From: Nocardia amamiensis NBRC 102102
Lineage (GTDB): Bacteria; Actinomycetota; Actinomycetes; Mycobacteriales; Mycobacteriaceae
Direction of reading: 5' to 3'
DNA: 46,491 bases
NCBI RefSeq assembly: GCF_001612745.1
Contig: NZ_BDBA01000058.1
Span: forward strand, 1-46,491
Shown here: positions 1-8,258 of the stretch, one piece after another
Position numbering within the stretch: position 1 is the first letter of the stretch
Layout: each line of letters starts with the position of its first letter
Translations under genes and position numbers: made by a program
The notes under the pieces: generated by a model
The model's input: the letters and a program-made list of their open reading frames with translations, nothing else
Database searches by the model: none
Told to the model about the DNA's origin: nothing

Positions 1-568
1 CGAGCGGCTGAGGTTCGCCCGCCGTGGTCGGGCGCAGTGCCAGCACCGCGTCCAGCAGGCCGTCGGCGGACAGGACACGCGCGGAATCCCACACGGGCTC
101 AGCCAATTCCGGCCCAGCCGTGATGAGGACGCGCGCTCCGGTGCGTTGTAGCAGTTCGGCGATGTGCCGCGGGGACAGGCCGCCGTTGATCGGGGCGGCG
201 ATCCCCGCCAGCTGGGCGGCAAGGGTCGCCGCGATCAGCTCGGCGCAGTTGGGTGCGATCAACGCTACCGCGTCACCGCGTCGCACACCGAGCTCGTGCA
301 GCAGGTTCGCGTACCGGTGTACCTGTGATAGCAGTTGAGTAAAGCTGCGCTGCAACGGTTCTCGCCACCGTGCCGCCTCCGGCAAGACCGTGACGGCGGT
401 GCGCTCCTGCCACGACCGCGCTGCCCGCACCAGCAGGTCATAGGTCGATTTCGGCAGGCCACGCTGCGCCAGCGGCGTCGATTCGATCTCGGCGAGATCG
501 CTCGGCTGCGCATAGCGGGGCCACAGCAGCTCCTCGGACGGGGTGCTGATGGTCAGGTTGTCGGTCAC
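1..568 (-). CDS. AMP-dependent acyl-CoA synthetase/ligase, N-terminal part (runs off left edge)
   Basis: Reading from a GTG at 568, about 189 codons are visible and the frame is still open at the window edge. The visible protein has the N-terminal pattern of the ANL (acyl/aryl-CoA synthetase) superfamily: a WQERTAVTV-like stretch, the segment LLHELGVRRGDAVALIAPNC and the following AGIAAPING, which belong to the adenylate-forming N-domain. The P-loop, the Gly-rich signature and the C-domain lie outside the window, so the substrate cannot be judged. The GTG overlaps the stop of the upstream hydrolase gene in a GTGA junction, so the two are probably translationally coupled in one operon with the dioxygenase at 1497-2630. 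That context suggests activation of an aromatic or acyl acid from a ring-cleavage route (inference). Confidence 0.8.
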   Translation of the reverse strand, partial: MTDNLTISTPSEELLWPRYAQPSDLAEIESTPLAQRGLPKSTYDLLVRAARSWQERTAVTVLPEAARWREPLQRSFTQLLSQVHRYANLLHELGVRRGDAVALIAPNCAELIAATLAAQLAGIAAPINGGLSPRHIAELLQRTGARVLITAGPELAEPVWDSARVLSADGLLDAVLALRPTTAGEPQPL

Positions 569-1500
569 CGGTACCTCACCGTGGTGCGCTGGCGGCCCAA
601 ATCGATGGCGCCGTCGTCGGTGGCGATCGTGGCCTCGATGACGTCGCCGTCGTGCAGATACTTCGGGTTCTTGGCCTGACCTTTGAAGAAGAGGTTCCAC
701 TTCACCGTCGCCGGAAGCAGATTCGCGATGAACTGGACCGGTTTCGGCGGAGCGCTCAACGCGGTGCCGATCGGGGTTCCGGTGAGCAGCAGGTCACCGG
801 CGTCCATGCGCTGGAATCGGGTCAACGCCTGCAGAGTCTGCAGCGGCCGGTAGATCATGTCCGCGACCGTCATGTCCTGGCGAACCTCGCCGTTGACCCA
901 CAATCGCAGCCGCAGCTCGGTGAACCGCTTCAGCTCATCGAGCTCCAGCAGCACCAGCGCGGGCCCGACCGGCGTGAACGTCGGATACGATTTCGCCTCG
1001 TAGAACTGCGTTTTCGGCAACTGCACATCACGCGCGGAGACGTCGTTGGTGACAACGAGACCGGCGATGTAGTCGCCGAGGCTGTCCGGGGTGATCTCCG
1101 ATCCCACCGGCATCTCCCGGCCGAACACCAGGCCGATCTCCACTTCGTAGTCCAGCAACCGGACATGGGCGGGCCGGATAACGTCGTCGTGCGGACCGCT
1201 GATCGACCCCGACGCCTTTCGAAAGAACGTCAGCGGAATCGTTTCCGGATCCATGCCCGAATCCTTCACGTGCGAGGCGAAATTCGTCATTTGCGCGACC
1301 ACTCGGCAGGGCGCGGTCACGGGAGAGGCCAGCGAAAGCCCCTGGACCGGCACGACCTCGCCGCTCGCGGCAGCCGCGAGGACCGCCTGGCGATCGGCGA
1401 GCAGCTGAGCTGTCGTGGTCGCGGCGGTATCGACCTTCGCGGCGCCCGCGGGTGTCACCACCCACCAGGCATCGTTGGTTCGGAGAACGGAAATGCTCAT
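565..1500 (-). CDS. Fumarylacetoacetate hydrolase family protein
   Basis: A 311-residue protein with the C-terminal FAH fold: LLDYEVEIGLVFGRE carries the acidic metal ligand region, followed by DYIAGLVVTNDVSARD, YEAKSYPTFTPVGP and the substrate loop LLTGTPIGT. Family members cleave carbon-carbon bonds of acylpyruvates, or hydrate or decarboxylate 2-oxo-dienoates, using Mg2+ or Mn2+ in the cytoplasm. The ATG at 1500 is chosen because it overlaps the stop of the dioxygenase gene as ATGA; an in-frame extension further upstream lies wholly inside that gene. Its own stop overlaps the next gene by 4 bp. Lying directly after an extradiol dioxygenase, it probably processes the ring-cleavage product (inference). 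Confidence 0.88.
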   Translation of the reverse strand: MSISVLRTNDAWWVVTPAGAAKVDTAATTTAQLLADRQAVLAAAASGEVVPVQGLSLASPVTAPCRVVAQMTNFASHVKDSGMDPETIPLTFFRKASGSISGPHDDVIRPAHVRLLDYEVEIGLVFGREMPVGSEITPDSLGDYIAGLVVTNDVSARDVQLPKTQFYEAKSYPTFTPVGPALVLLELDELKRFTELRLRLWVNGEVRQDMTVADMIYRPLQTLQALTRFQRMDAGDLLLTGTPIGTALSAPPKPVQFIANLLPATVKWNLFFKGQAKNPKYLHDGDVIEATIATDDGAIDLGRQRTTVRYR

Positions 1501-2630
1501 GAATTGGCTACTTTCAACAGGCCGCGTAGGCGACGGAGATCGAATTCGTTGTCTTCGCGCAGCGCGCCGACCATCGCGCGCAGCTCGTGAAGCGATTCCC
1601 GGCCCGGCTTCAGGCCGAGGAAGTCTTTGCTGGCCCGCGGCCCCCACTGGGCCAGTCCGGAGGCGGTGAACGGCGCCCAGCCGGGTTCCAGCGTGCTGTC
1701 GAACATGTCGCCGTCGCTGAAATGCTCGACCAGGAACCCGTCCGGGTCGCGCCAGTAATCGAAGATCTGGCTGCCCTGGATGTGCCTGCCGATCCCCCAG
1801 GACCGGTAGTAACCGTGGTCGCGCAGATACTCGCCGCCCGCGGCCAGCGCGTCCAGGTCGGCGACTTGATAGGCCGAGTGCACGTACCGGTTGGCCGGGC
1901 CGAGCACCAACGCCAATGTGTGGTGGTCGGCGGGCGTCCGGCCGCGGTCGCAGCGGATGAAGCTCATCACCGGCCCACGCTCACGCTGCCCTGGGTAATA
2001 GAGAAAGTCGCTGACGATCAGGCCCAAATGCCGTAGATACCAGTCGAGCGTCTCCCTGTACTTGGTGGTCTGCACCACCACATGCCCCAGACGTTGGACC
2101 AGCGCCGGTTCGCGGGGCGGGCGTTGCGTGCGGTTTATCCGGTCAACCTCGTGCCCGAGGTTGAGTGTGTGCGGAGCCTGTGCGGGCAAGGCGGTCAACG
2201 TGTGCACATCCGCGACGACTCGCACCCGCAACCCGCTCGGATCAGTCAGCTCGACGGTCGATCCGCCCAGGCTGTCGGGCAGGTTCACCACCTTGTTTCC
2301 CCCGGCCTCCGCCAACCGGAGCAGATCGGCGGTGTCCGCCGCTCGAAAGGCCGGGCCGACGAATCTCGATCGCGGTCCGCGCCGGATCAGCACGCATGGC
2401 GCGTCGGCGCCGGTTCCCCGCAGGTGCAGTTCATCCGGCGTGCGCAGCGACGTCGCGAAGCCGAAGGCGTGTGCGAAGGCCGCCGCGCGCTCGAGGTCCG
2501 GTTTCTCGAACTCCAGCCACGCCAGATCGTGCACCTTCACGATCGGGTCGTGCGTTCGCCCTGGATGTTCACCCGCCAAAGCGCCGTGCTCGCTGTGCAG
2601 GCCGGTGTGCGGGTCGTGATGGTCGATCAT
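1497..2630 (-). CDS. Two-domain extradiol ring-cleavage dioxygenase (VOC superfamily)
   Basis: The 377-residue protein has two vicinal-oxygen-chelate domains, roughly residues 30-145 and 178-310. The second keeps the likely Fe(II) facial triad: H183 in LGHVVVQT, H237 in the DHHTLALVLG segment, and E302 in GFLVEHFSD. This matches type I extradiol enzymes that open catechol rings next to the diol. The ATG at 2630 has GGAGGGAG about 6 bases upstream; a longer start at 2666 would cover the operator-like dyad. It is the first gene of a three-gene overlapping operon with an FAH-fold hydrolase and an acyl-CoA ligase, typical of a meta-cleavage pathway. The natural substrate (dihydroxybiphenyl-like, steroid-derived or other) cannot be decided from sequence alone. 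Confidence 0.85.
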   Translation of the reverse strand: MIDHHDPHTGLHSEHGALAGEHPGRTHDPIVKVHDLAWLEFEKPDLERAAAFAHAFGFATSLRTPDELHLRGTGADAPCVLIRRGPRSRFVGPAFRAADTADLLRLAEAGGNKVVNLPDSLGGSTVELTDPSGLRVRVVADVHTLTALPAQAPHTLNLGHEVDRINRTQRPPREPALVQRLGHVVVQTTKYRETLDWYLRHLGLIVSDFLYYPGQRERGPVMSFIRCDRGRTPADHHTLALVLGPANRYVHSAYQVADLDALAAGGEYLRDHGYYRSWGIGRHIQGSQIFDYWRDPDGFLVEHFSDGDMFDSTLEPGWAPFTASGLAQWGPRASKDFLGLKPGRESLHELRAMVGALREDNEFDLRRLRGLLKVANS

Positions 2631-2647
2631 CGACCACTCCCTCCATA

Positions 2648-2687
2648 TGACTGACGATATCGTCATATACGACGTAATGTTCAGTCA
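2648..2687. promoter_or_regulatory. Probable TetR operator: nested dyads upstream of the dioxygenase operon
   Basis: Inside the 132-bp gap between the divergent dioxygenase and TetR genes there is a perfect 14-bp palindrome, TGACGATATCGTCA, at 2652-2665. Two outer arms, TGACTGA at 2648-2654 and TCAGTCA at 2681-2687, are also exact inverted copies, and CGTC/GACG arms lie between them. The block ends 18 bases before the dioxygenase ATG, where a repressor would block transcription. Assignment to the neighbouring TetR protein is inference from position. Confidence 0.6.
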
Positions 2688-2762
2688 AGGGCATTGAATA
2701 ATTCGTCACAACTGAAGTGGGAGCTACCATGTGCGAGGACGACCAGGGAGAGGTGAGCAGGT

Positions 2763-3425
2763 ATGAGCGAACAGACCGACGCGGAACCGAACCGGCTGGA
2801 GCGGCGCAAGGCACGCACGCGCGCCGCCCTGGTGAGCGCGGCCCAGTCCTTCATCGCGACCGGGAAGCTGAACGCGCCGATCCTGGAGATCACGCAGGCC
2901 GCCGATGTCGGCATGGGGTCGTTCTACAACCACTTCCACAGCCGGGAGGACCTGTTCCAAGCCGCGGTCGAAGAGGCGCTGGACCAGCACGGCGCCGTGC
3001 TCGACACATTGATGGCGGGGTTGGATGACCCGGCCCAGATCTTCGCGCAGAGTTTCCGGTTGACCGGCCGCTTGCATCGGCGAAACCCCACCCTCAGCAA
3101 GGTACTGCTCAACAGCGGACTCGCCGTGACCGCCTCCGAGAAAGGGTTGGCGCCACGCGCTCGCCGGGATATCGAGGCAGCCGCCCACGCGGGCCGGTTC
3201 CACATCAGCGACGCAGAACTGGCCATGACGATCGTGGCCGGCGCCGCCCTGTGCTTGGGCCAGCTACTACACGATCAGCCCGACCGAGACGACGGCGCCG
3301 CGTCCGACCAGGTCACCGAGAACCTGCTGCGTATGTTCGGCATCCCGGCCGACGAGGCAGGCGAGATCTGCCGGCTCCCGCTGCCTTCGCTCGACTCGCT
3401 GCCGCGCGGCGACAGCGCCGCATGA
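2763..3425 (+). CDS. TetR/AcrR family transcriptional regulator
   Basis: A 220-residue protein with an N-terminal TetR helix-turn-helix: RKARTRAALVSAAQSFIA is helix 1, then ITQAADVGMGSFYNHFHSREDLF is the DNA-reading helix with the classic Y-x-H-F ending (about residues 15-65). The C-terminal part is the all-helical ligand and dimer domain and gives no ligand clue. The ATG at 2763 follows a GGGAGAGGTGAGCAG stretch. It is divergent from the aromatic-cleavage operon across a dyad-rich gap, so it probably represses that operon and itself until a pathway ligand binds (inference). It ends only 14 bp from the convergent transporter gene with no clear terminator between them. Confidence 0.88.
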   Translation: MSEQTDAEPNRLERRKARTRAALVSAAQSFIATGKLNAPILEITQAADVGMGSFYNHFHSREDLFQAAVEEALDQHGAVLDTLMAGLDDPAQIFAQSFRLTGRLHRRNPTLSKVLLNSGLAVTASEKGLAPRARRDIEAAAHAGRFHISDAELAMTIVAGAALCLGQLLHDQPDRDDGAASDQVTENLLRMFGIPADEAGEICRLPLPSLDSLPRGDSAA

Positions 3426-3439
3426 CCTGATCGACGGCG

Positions 3440-5638
3440 TCAACTCACGCTGCGCGCGAAGTCGCGAGTGAATTCGTGCTCCAGTTCCGCGCCCTCGATG
3501 TCGAGATCCGGCACGTAACGTCCGAACCAGCGTGGGTGGTACCACATGCGGGTGCCGACCAGGGCCATCACAGCTGGCACGAGTGTGAGCCGGACGACGA
3601 AGGCATCGAGCACCACCCCGACCGCCAGCGTGAACGCCAGTGGCTTGACGATCGGATTGTCGACCCAGGTGAAGGCCACGAAGACGGCGCACATGATCAG
3701 CGCCGCGGCGCTCACCACCCGGGCCGAATGCGCCACCCCGTTCTGCACCGCCCCCACCGCATCCCCGGTACGGCTGAATTCCTCTTTGATCCGGGACACC
3801 ACGAAGATCTGGTAATCACTGGAGAGCCCGAAGATGATCGCGAGGATGACGATGGGCAGGAAGCTCAGCGTCTGCGCCTTGGTCACCTGGAAAAGGCCTG
3901 CTCCCCAACCCCATTGGAACACCGCGACCTGAATGCCGAGCGCCGCGAAGACCGAGAGGATGAATCCGGCGATCGACGACAACGGCACCAGCACGGTGCG
4001 GAAGGCGATCGTCAACAGCACCAGCGCCAAGCCGACCACAACCAAGAGGAAGATCGGCAGCGCGTCGGCCAGCCGGTTGGAGGTGTCGATGTTCGCGGCG
4101 GTGGTGCCGCCGATCAGGAAGGCGGCTCCGGTGTTCGCTTCGATGCGGTCGCGGTTGTCCCGCAGCCGGGTGACCAGATCCGAGGTGGCCTGATCGTCCG
4201 GACCGGTTTTCGGCACGACCTGCAGGAGCAGCAGGCGGTCGCCGCTGCCTGCCGGCTGGACCGCGGCGACGTCGGGTTCGGCCTGCAACCGTTGCGTCAA
4301 CGTCTGCCCTACCTCCGGTCCGGTAGCGTTGGACAGGTCGGTCACCATCAGCAGCGGGCCGTTGAAACCGGGACCGAATGAGCGGCTGACCAGGTCATAG
4401 GCCTTGTGGGCAGTGCTCGATTCCGGTTGCGACGCGCCACTGGGCAGCCCGAGATCCATCCGAGTGACCGGCATCGCCAGCACGACCAGCGCGGCGATTC
4501 CGGTCACGAGCAGCGGCACCCGGAAGCGCGTGACGAATCGGCCCCAGGCATGCCCCATCGTTTGCTCGGGTTCGTACGCCGCGATCCGCGCCACCTCCTC
4601 CGGTCGTCCTGGATGCAACGGAGGCGAAATGAAGCGAGCGACAGTATCACCGGCGAATCCGAGCAGTGCGGGCAGCAGCGTCAGTGCGACCAGCATCGCC
4701 ACCAGCACAGCGCAGGCCGCTGTGAGCCCCATGACCGTCAGGAACGGAATGCCGGCGACCGAAAGCCCGCACAGCGCGATGATCACGGTCACCGCAGCGA
4801 ATACGACCGAGCTTCCCGCCGTGCCGACGGCCAGCGGTATCGACTGCTCCGCCGGCAGCCCGAGCACGATGTTGTGCCGGTGCCGGGACAAGATGAACAG
4901 CGCGTAGTCGATCCCGCACGACAACCCCAGCATCAACGCCAGCGACGTCGCCGCCGCGGGCACGTCGACGAAAGCGGCCACACCCAGGATTCCGGTCAGA
5001 CCGATGGCCACGCCAACCAACGCCGTGATGATCGGCAGGCCTGCGGCGACAACCGCCCCGAACGTGACCAGCAGGATGACGAAGGCCGCGGCGATACCGA
5101 AGACCTCCGGCGTTTCGGGTACTTCGGCGGTGAAGCCCGGGTACACCGCTCCGGAGAACTCCACGTCCAGTCCTGCGTCCCGCGCCGGGGCGGCGATGTG
5201 GTCCACGTCGTCCAGCGTCTCCTCGGTGACCTCTCCGGTCGGCACCGAGAATTGCACGCTGCCCAACGCGACCCGCTGATCTGGTGCCACCGCCTTGGCC
5301 TCGAACGGGTCGACCACCGTCGCAACCTGCGGCAGCCCACGCAAGCCGGCCATGACCTGCTCGATCTGGGCGCTCGGCTGCTGGTCGGTGACCTTCGACA
5401 GACCTGGGGTGGCGAACACGACCTGCATCTGAGCTCCGCTGTACGCGGGCATCCGCTGCTTCAACAAGGAAACAGCGTCCTGTGACTCGGTCTTCGGAAT
5501 GGTGAAGTCGTCGGTGGTCTTGCCACCGCTCAACGCGGCGAATCCGATCGCACACGCGAGCAGAACCAGCCACACCGCCAGCACCCACCAGCGTCGAAGG
5601 GCGACCAGGCGACCGAGAGCGAACAGATACCGAGACAT
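3440..5638 (-). CDS. MMPL/RND family membrane transporter
   Basis: A 732-residue protein with the twofold MMPL layout: TM1 (WWVLAVWLVLLACAIGFAALS), a large outer porter domain, a block of five helices, a loop, then the same again. Both halves carry the Asp-Tyr proton-relay signature in the fourth helix: GLSCGIDYALFILSRHRH and FGLSSDYQIFVVSRIKEEF. Such proteins use the proton gradient to export lipids, glycolipids or drugs across the inner membrane of actinobacteria. The ATG at 5638 has GAGAGGA upstream; an upstream in-frame ATG lacks a ribosome site. Length is in the range of the shorter MMPL proteins, without the large cytosolic domain of trehalose-lipid flippases. Cargo unknown. The TetR neighbour at 2763 is convergent, so co-regulation is not implied. 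Confidence 0.88.
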   Translation of the reverse strand: MSRYLFALGRLVALRRWWVLAVWLVLLACAIGFAALSGGKTTDDFTIPKTESQDAVSLLKQRMPAYSGAQMQVVFATPGLSKVTDQQPSAQIEQVMAGLRGLPQVATVVDPFEAKAVAPDQRVALGSVQFSVPTGEVTEETLDDVDHIAAPARDAGLDVEFSGAVYPGFTAEVPETPEVFGIAAAFVILLVTFGAVVAAGLPIITALVGVAIGLTGILGVAAFVDVPAAATSLALMLGLSCGIDYALFILSRHRHNIVLGLPAEQSIPLAVGTAGSSVVFAAVTVIIALCGLSVAGIPFLTVMGLTAACAVLVAMLVALTLLPALLGFAGDTVARFISPPLHPGRPEEVARIAAYEPEQTMGHAWGRFVTRFRVPLLVTGIAALVVLAMPVTRMDLGLPSGASQPESSTAHKAYDLVSRSFGPGFNGPLLMVTDLSNATGPEVGQTLTQRLQAEPDVAAVQPAGSGDRLLLLQVVPKTGPDDQATSDLVTRLRDNRDRIEANTGAAFLIGGTTAANIDTSNRLADALPIFLLVVVGLALVLLTIAFRTVLVPLSSIAGFILSVFAALGIQVAVFQWGWGAGLFQVTKAQTLSFLPIVILAIIFGLSSDYQIFVVSRIKEEFSRTGDAVGAVQNGVAHSARVVSAAALIMCAVFVAFTWVDNPIVKPLAFTLAVGVVLDAFVVRLTLVPAVMALVGTRMWYHPRWFGRYVPDLDIEGAELEHEFTRDFARSVS

Positions 5639-5934
5639 GCGGGTCCTCTCATCGAGCAACCAGCGACACATCGACGAACCGGATCTGCGACCACGATAAA
5701 TGCCCCCGCCGGGCGGTACCGCCACAACGCTCGAATCCCGGCCCCGACCTGGAGCCGACGGCGATCCCCCGCACCGACGTTGCCGACCGACCTCGCGTGC
5801 TGATCCGATCGCCTCGGCGCCATCACCGCCATCGCCTCGGCCATTGCTCTACGCTGCGGACACCGATCCCCGCGGCGCATCACACGGCGAACAGCTGCGA
5901 CGACCCGGCTCCGCGCACCAGTTACCCTGCCGTT

Positions 5935-5964
5935 TTGACCGCGTCAATGGCGAGAAGGTACCGT
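5935..5964 (+). promoter_or_regulatory. Candidate sigma-70-type promoter of tRNA-Ala
   Basis: TTGACC at 5935-5940 and TACCGT at 5959-5964 are separated by 18 bp and lie about 43 bases before the tRNA 5' end. The rest of the 368-bp gap from 5639 to 6006 holds no recognisable gene. Confidence 0.5.
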
Positions 5965-6006
5965 TTTCCAGGCGTATATGCGCGCCAACCGTGATGAACG
6001 GTGATT

Positions 6007-6079
6007 GGGGCCTTAGCTCAATTGGCAGAGCACTGCCTTTGCAAGGCAGGGGTTAGGGGTTCGATTCCCCTAGGCTCCA
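6007..6079 (+). tRNA. tRNA-Ala (anticodon TGC)
   Basis: A full 73-nt cloverleaf: acceptor GGGGCCT pairs with AGGCTCC (one G-T pair), the D-arm contains TTAGCTCAATTGGCAGAGC, the anticodon stem CTGCC/GGCAG encloses TTTGCAA with anticodon TGC, and the T-arm is AGGGGTTCGATTCCCCT. Discriminator A; the CCA end is not encoded. It lies on the opposite strand to tRNA-Ile and gyrA, unlike the usual gyrA-ileT-alaT order of mycobacteria. Confidence 0.97.
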
Positions 6080-6087
6080 CGCATCGG

Positions 6088-6120
6088 AGGCTCATGCTCA
6101 TCGAGAGCATGAGCCTTTTG
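6088..6120 (+). terminator. Rho-independent terminator after tRNA-Ala
   Basis: A perfect 12-bp stem (AGGCTCATGCTC at 6088-6099 and its complement at 6105-6116) with an ATCGA loop, followed by a short T run. It starts 9 bases after the tRNA. Confidence 0.85.
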
Positions 6121-6352
6121 CGTTCCGCGTGTTTTGTGGGGGTGCAACCCCCACGCCCCGCCCGGCGGGCTGCGCCCCCGGACCCCGCGTTTGCTTGGTT
6201 GCGTTGTGTGAGTCATGGTGCGAGTCAGTTCGCGCAATGACCACCGACGGCGGCGGGTGCTCGGGGAGAGCGCTCGCCCTCTTGGTTCCGCGTATTTGTG
6301 GGGTGCGACCCGCACGCCCCGCCCGGCAGGCTTTGCCTCCGGCCCCCAGGCT
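6120..6352. repeat. Two diverged copies of a GC-rich direct repeat
   Basis: Copy 1 (about 6120-6190) and copy 2 (about 6285-6352) share the order TTCCGCGT, TTTGTGGGG, TGC[AG]ACCC, CACGCCCCGCCCGGC, then GGCT and CCGG/CCCC. Each can fold through GTGGGG/CCCCAC arms. About 165 bp separate the starts. The spacer and flanks to 6440 show no credible gene. This looks like an intergenic family repeat or a pair of structured decay products (inference). Confidence 0.6.
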
Positions 6353-6440
6353 TGTGGTTGCGTCGGGGCACGGCGGAAAGCCGCCAGTCACCGTGCGAGC
6401 AGTCGCTCCACCGTGTTCCGGCCTTCCGCCCTGCCCTTCC

Positions 6441-7043
6441 TCACTGGTGCACGATGCTCTTGGCGCCCACCATGCGCACCATGCTGAGGATCGGGAGTCC
6501 GATCACCAAATGTTCGACACCAGTGGTGATACCCACCCACAGATCGTTGGACAGTGCCAGTGGAATGACGACCGCCGCGGCGGTGAGGATTCCCACGATC
6601 CAGCCGAAGAACAATTCCGGTGACGGGGTGCCCAGGCGCAGCAGATACCAGAGCACCCCGGCAAGCAATGTGCAGATGAAGGCCACCACCGCGAACCAGT
6701 ACGAGTCCTGAGCCATCGGGTTCCATACCCCGAAGTTGCCGCTCTCGGTCACCCGGGTGGCGATGATTTCGATGATCCAGGCGCACAGCCAGGCCGCGAG
6801 CGCGGTCACCACCGCCGCCGCGAACACACCGCCGGCGAACATGCCGATGTTGACGTCCGGTTCCTGCTGTGACCGAGACTCCCGGTCCGGATATTCGGAC
6901 TGCTGATATGCGGTGTATCCGTGGTCTTGGCCGTACCCGGAACCCTGGCTGTATCCGGGATCTCCCCGGTACCCGGGATCACGGTAGTTCCCCGGCTGAT
7001 AACCGGCTTCGTAACGTGCGGTGTGCTGGTCGCGCGGATCCAT
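6441..7043 (-). CDS. Small four-helix membrane protein with a Tyr/Gly-rich N-terminal tail (Rv0008c-like)
   Basis: A 200-residue protein. Residues 1-65 are a low-complexity tail rich in Tyr, Gly, Asp and Pro with repeated DPGYRGDPGYSQGSGYG-type units. Then come four membrane helices: MFAGGVFAAAVVTALAAWLCAWII, YWFAVVAFICTLLAGVLWYLL, FFGWIVGILTAAAVVIPLAL and a last one around GVEHLVIGLPILSMV. The layout matches the conserved membrane protein beside the ileT-alaT genes of mycobacteria (Rv0008c type, probably DUF6069; from memory). Function unknown. The ATG at 7043 is poorly spaced from GGAGGTGAT; an in-frame TTG at 7052 fits that site better and may be the true start. Gene and tRNA-Ala appear inverted as a block relative to that synteny. 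Confidence 0.75.
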   Translation of the reverse strand: MDPRDQHTARYEAGYQPGNYRDPGYRGDPGYSQGSGYGQDHGYTAYQQSEYPDRESRSQQEPDVNIGMFAGGVFAAAVVTALAAWLCAWIIEIIATRVTESGNFGVWNPMAQDSYWFAVVAFICTLLAGVLWYLLRLGTPSPELFFGWIVGILTAAAVVIPLALSNDLWVGITTGVEHLVIGLPILSMVRMVGAKSIVHQ

Positions 7044-7052
7044 GGGATTCAA

Positions 7053-7571
7053 CCGCCGATCACCTCCGTCGAGAGCGTGCGTGTGCGTCGAGTGTAGGGC
7101 CCGACCGAACAGGCTGCTGACCGCATTCAGGTGTCCATAGCGGGGCGGGAGTGGGAGCCCGGGCGCGATTCCCCCGCGCTTCCCGGCGATCCGAGTGGAA
7201 GCACCTGACGCCGAGGGTCTCGACACCAGCTACGCGGCCATTGCCAGCGCTGGTGCGGCGAGAGAAGCATGGGCAGCGCACCCCCGCGCTGGGGCGCTGA
7301 ATACAAGAAATGCGATTGGGCAGGAATGGTCCTTTCCGCCAAGGCACCGACTGTTCTCTACTCGGCGTCGGTGAGCAGGTCAGGCTATCTCGAATATCTG
7401 CGTGATCAAGACGTTCAAGTAATCCGATTAGCTTGCGGTGCATGGTCTTTCATAGATCGCATCATCGATGCCGACATCCTCCGGATTGCCGCAATGAAAT
7501 GGCGCAGCGGCCGAAATAACTTCCGAACACGTCCGGTACAACATGCATACGCCATAGTGAAAACCGACCGT
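7053..7571. other. Gene-poor stretch at the left edge of the island
   Basis: No convincing gene. Base composition falls noticeably from about 7290 onward compared with the flanks. An open frame at 7269-7670 on the plus strand has no ribosome site and no recognisable domain. The composition shift and the lack of a gene are consistent with a transferred or decayed segment (inference). Confidence 0.5.
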
Positions 7572-7599
7572 TTGAATCAAAAATGGGAAGGCATAATAC
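7572..7599 (+). promoter_or_regulatory. Candidate promoter of the leader peptide and secreted-protein genes
   Basis: TTGAAT at 7572-7577 and TAATAC at 7594-7599 with a 16-bp spacer lie in an A/T-rich patch about 37 bases before the leader ORF start at 7636. Confidence 0.45.
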
Positions 7600-7635
7600 C
7601 TATAGACTTAAAATCTCCTGAGAGGGAGGATATCC

Positions 7636-7683
7636 ATGATGCCGTTTGTTCGGGGAAAACGGAACCTTGAATCGGCAGGATGA
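7636..7683 (+). CDS. Possible 15-residue leader peptide
   Basis: The strongest ribosome site in this region, GGGAGGA at 7624-7630, is 5 bases before an ATGATG at 7636. The frame gives MMPFVRGKRNLESAG and stops at 7681-7683, overlapping the next start as ATGA. This is the geometry of translational coupling: ribosomes that finish the short frame can restart on the membrane-protein gene. No run of one amino acid is present, so classic attenuation by amino-acid starvation is not indicated. It may only serve to load ribosomes. Confidence 0.5.
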   Translation: MMPFVRGKRNLESAG

Positions 7684-8258
7684 TTGGAAGTCCAATGATA
7701 ATCAGAAAGTTGGTGGTGGCCGCACTCATAGCCATCGCATCCACGGGGATCGCGACCGTGACGGCTCAGGGTCAGGGCCGAGTAGCGGGACAGGATCTCA
7801 CTGCCACTCTGGCGGATGGCCCCATCGCCTATACAACGACGTTGGCGGCTGATCACTCGAGCGCCACGATCAACCTCGCGTCCGGGAAGTTCGTCCCGGT
7901 TCCCGACGGGATCAACGTGATCGCGGACAACGGTGCACTCGTCGGCTCGATCCCGACGACACTGCGCATGGAGACGGGTCAAACCTTCACCGTCACACCG
8001 TCGCTCGACAGCACGGGCAGGATTTTGACGATGACACCGGCGAGTGGCGCGCCGTCACCCGCTGCGGTCAACACGCCACCTGAGGTGGAGAGCCTGCTGC
8101 AGGACGCCCTGTTTGTCGGACTCTTCGTGGGCGCGGCAATCGGCTGCGCGATCGGCGTTCTCATCGGAATCTGGTTCTTCCTGGTGGGCGCCGTGATCGG
8201 CTGCGCGATCGGCGCTGCCATCGGTGCATGGATCGGCTTCTTCTTCTTCCCGATCTGA
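7680..8258 (+). CDS. Secreted/membrane-anchored protein with glycine-zipper tail (DUF8020-like)
   Basis: A 192-residue protein. A signal sequence is visible (IIRKLVVAALIAIASTGIATVTAQG), then a beta-rich domain of about 90 residues (DLTATLADGPIAYTTTLAADHSSATINLASGKFVPV...), then a Pro/Ala linker and a C-terminal hydrophobic segment with repeated GxxxG spacing: LFVGAAIGCAIGVLIGIWFF and GAVIGCAIGAAIGAWIGFFFF. This layout resembles small Nocardia cell-envelope proteins with a DUF8020 domain (family recalled, not searched). The start at 7680 is coupled to the leader peptide; an ATG at 7695 with GGAAG upstream is the alternative and gives a cleaner signal sequence. Function unknown; glycine-zipper helices often assemble in membranes. 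It is about 530 bp upstream of the regulator gene and may or may not belong to the island's system. Confidence 0.7.
   Translation: MIGSPMIIRKLVVAALIAIASTGIATVTAQGQGRVAGQDLTATLADGPIAYTTTLAADHSSATINLASGKFVPVPDGINVIADNGALVGSIPTTLRMETGQTFTVTPSLDSTGRILTMTPASGAPSPAAVNTPPEVESLLQDALFVGLFVGAAIGCAIGVLIGIWFFLVGAVIGCAIGAAIGAWIGFFFFPI

Noticed and set aside
7269..7670. Plus-strand open frame of 133 codons
   Set aside because: No ribosome site, no domain, and its end overlaps the better-supported leader peptide. Kept only as part of the gene-poor stretch.
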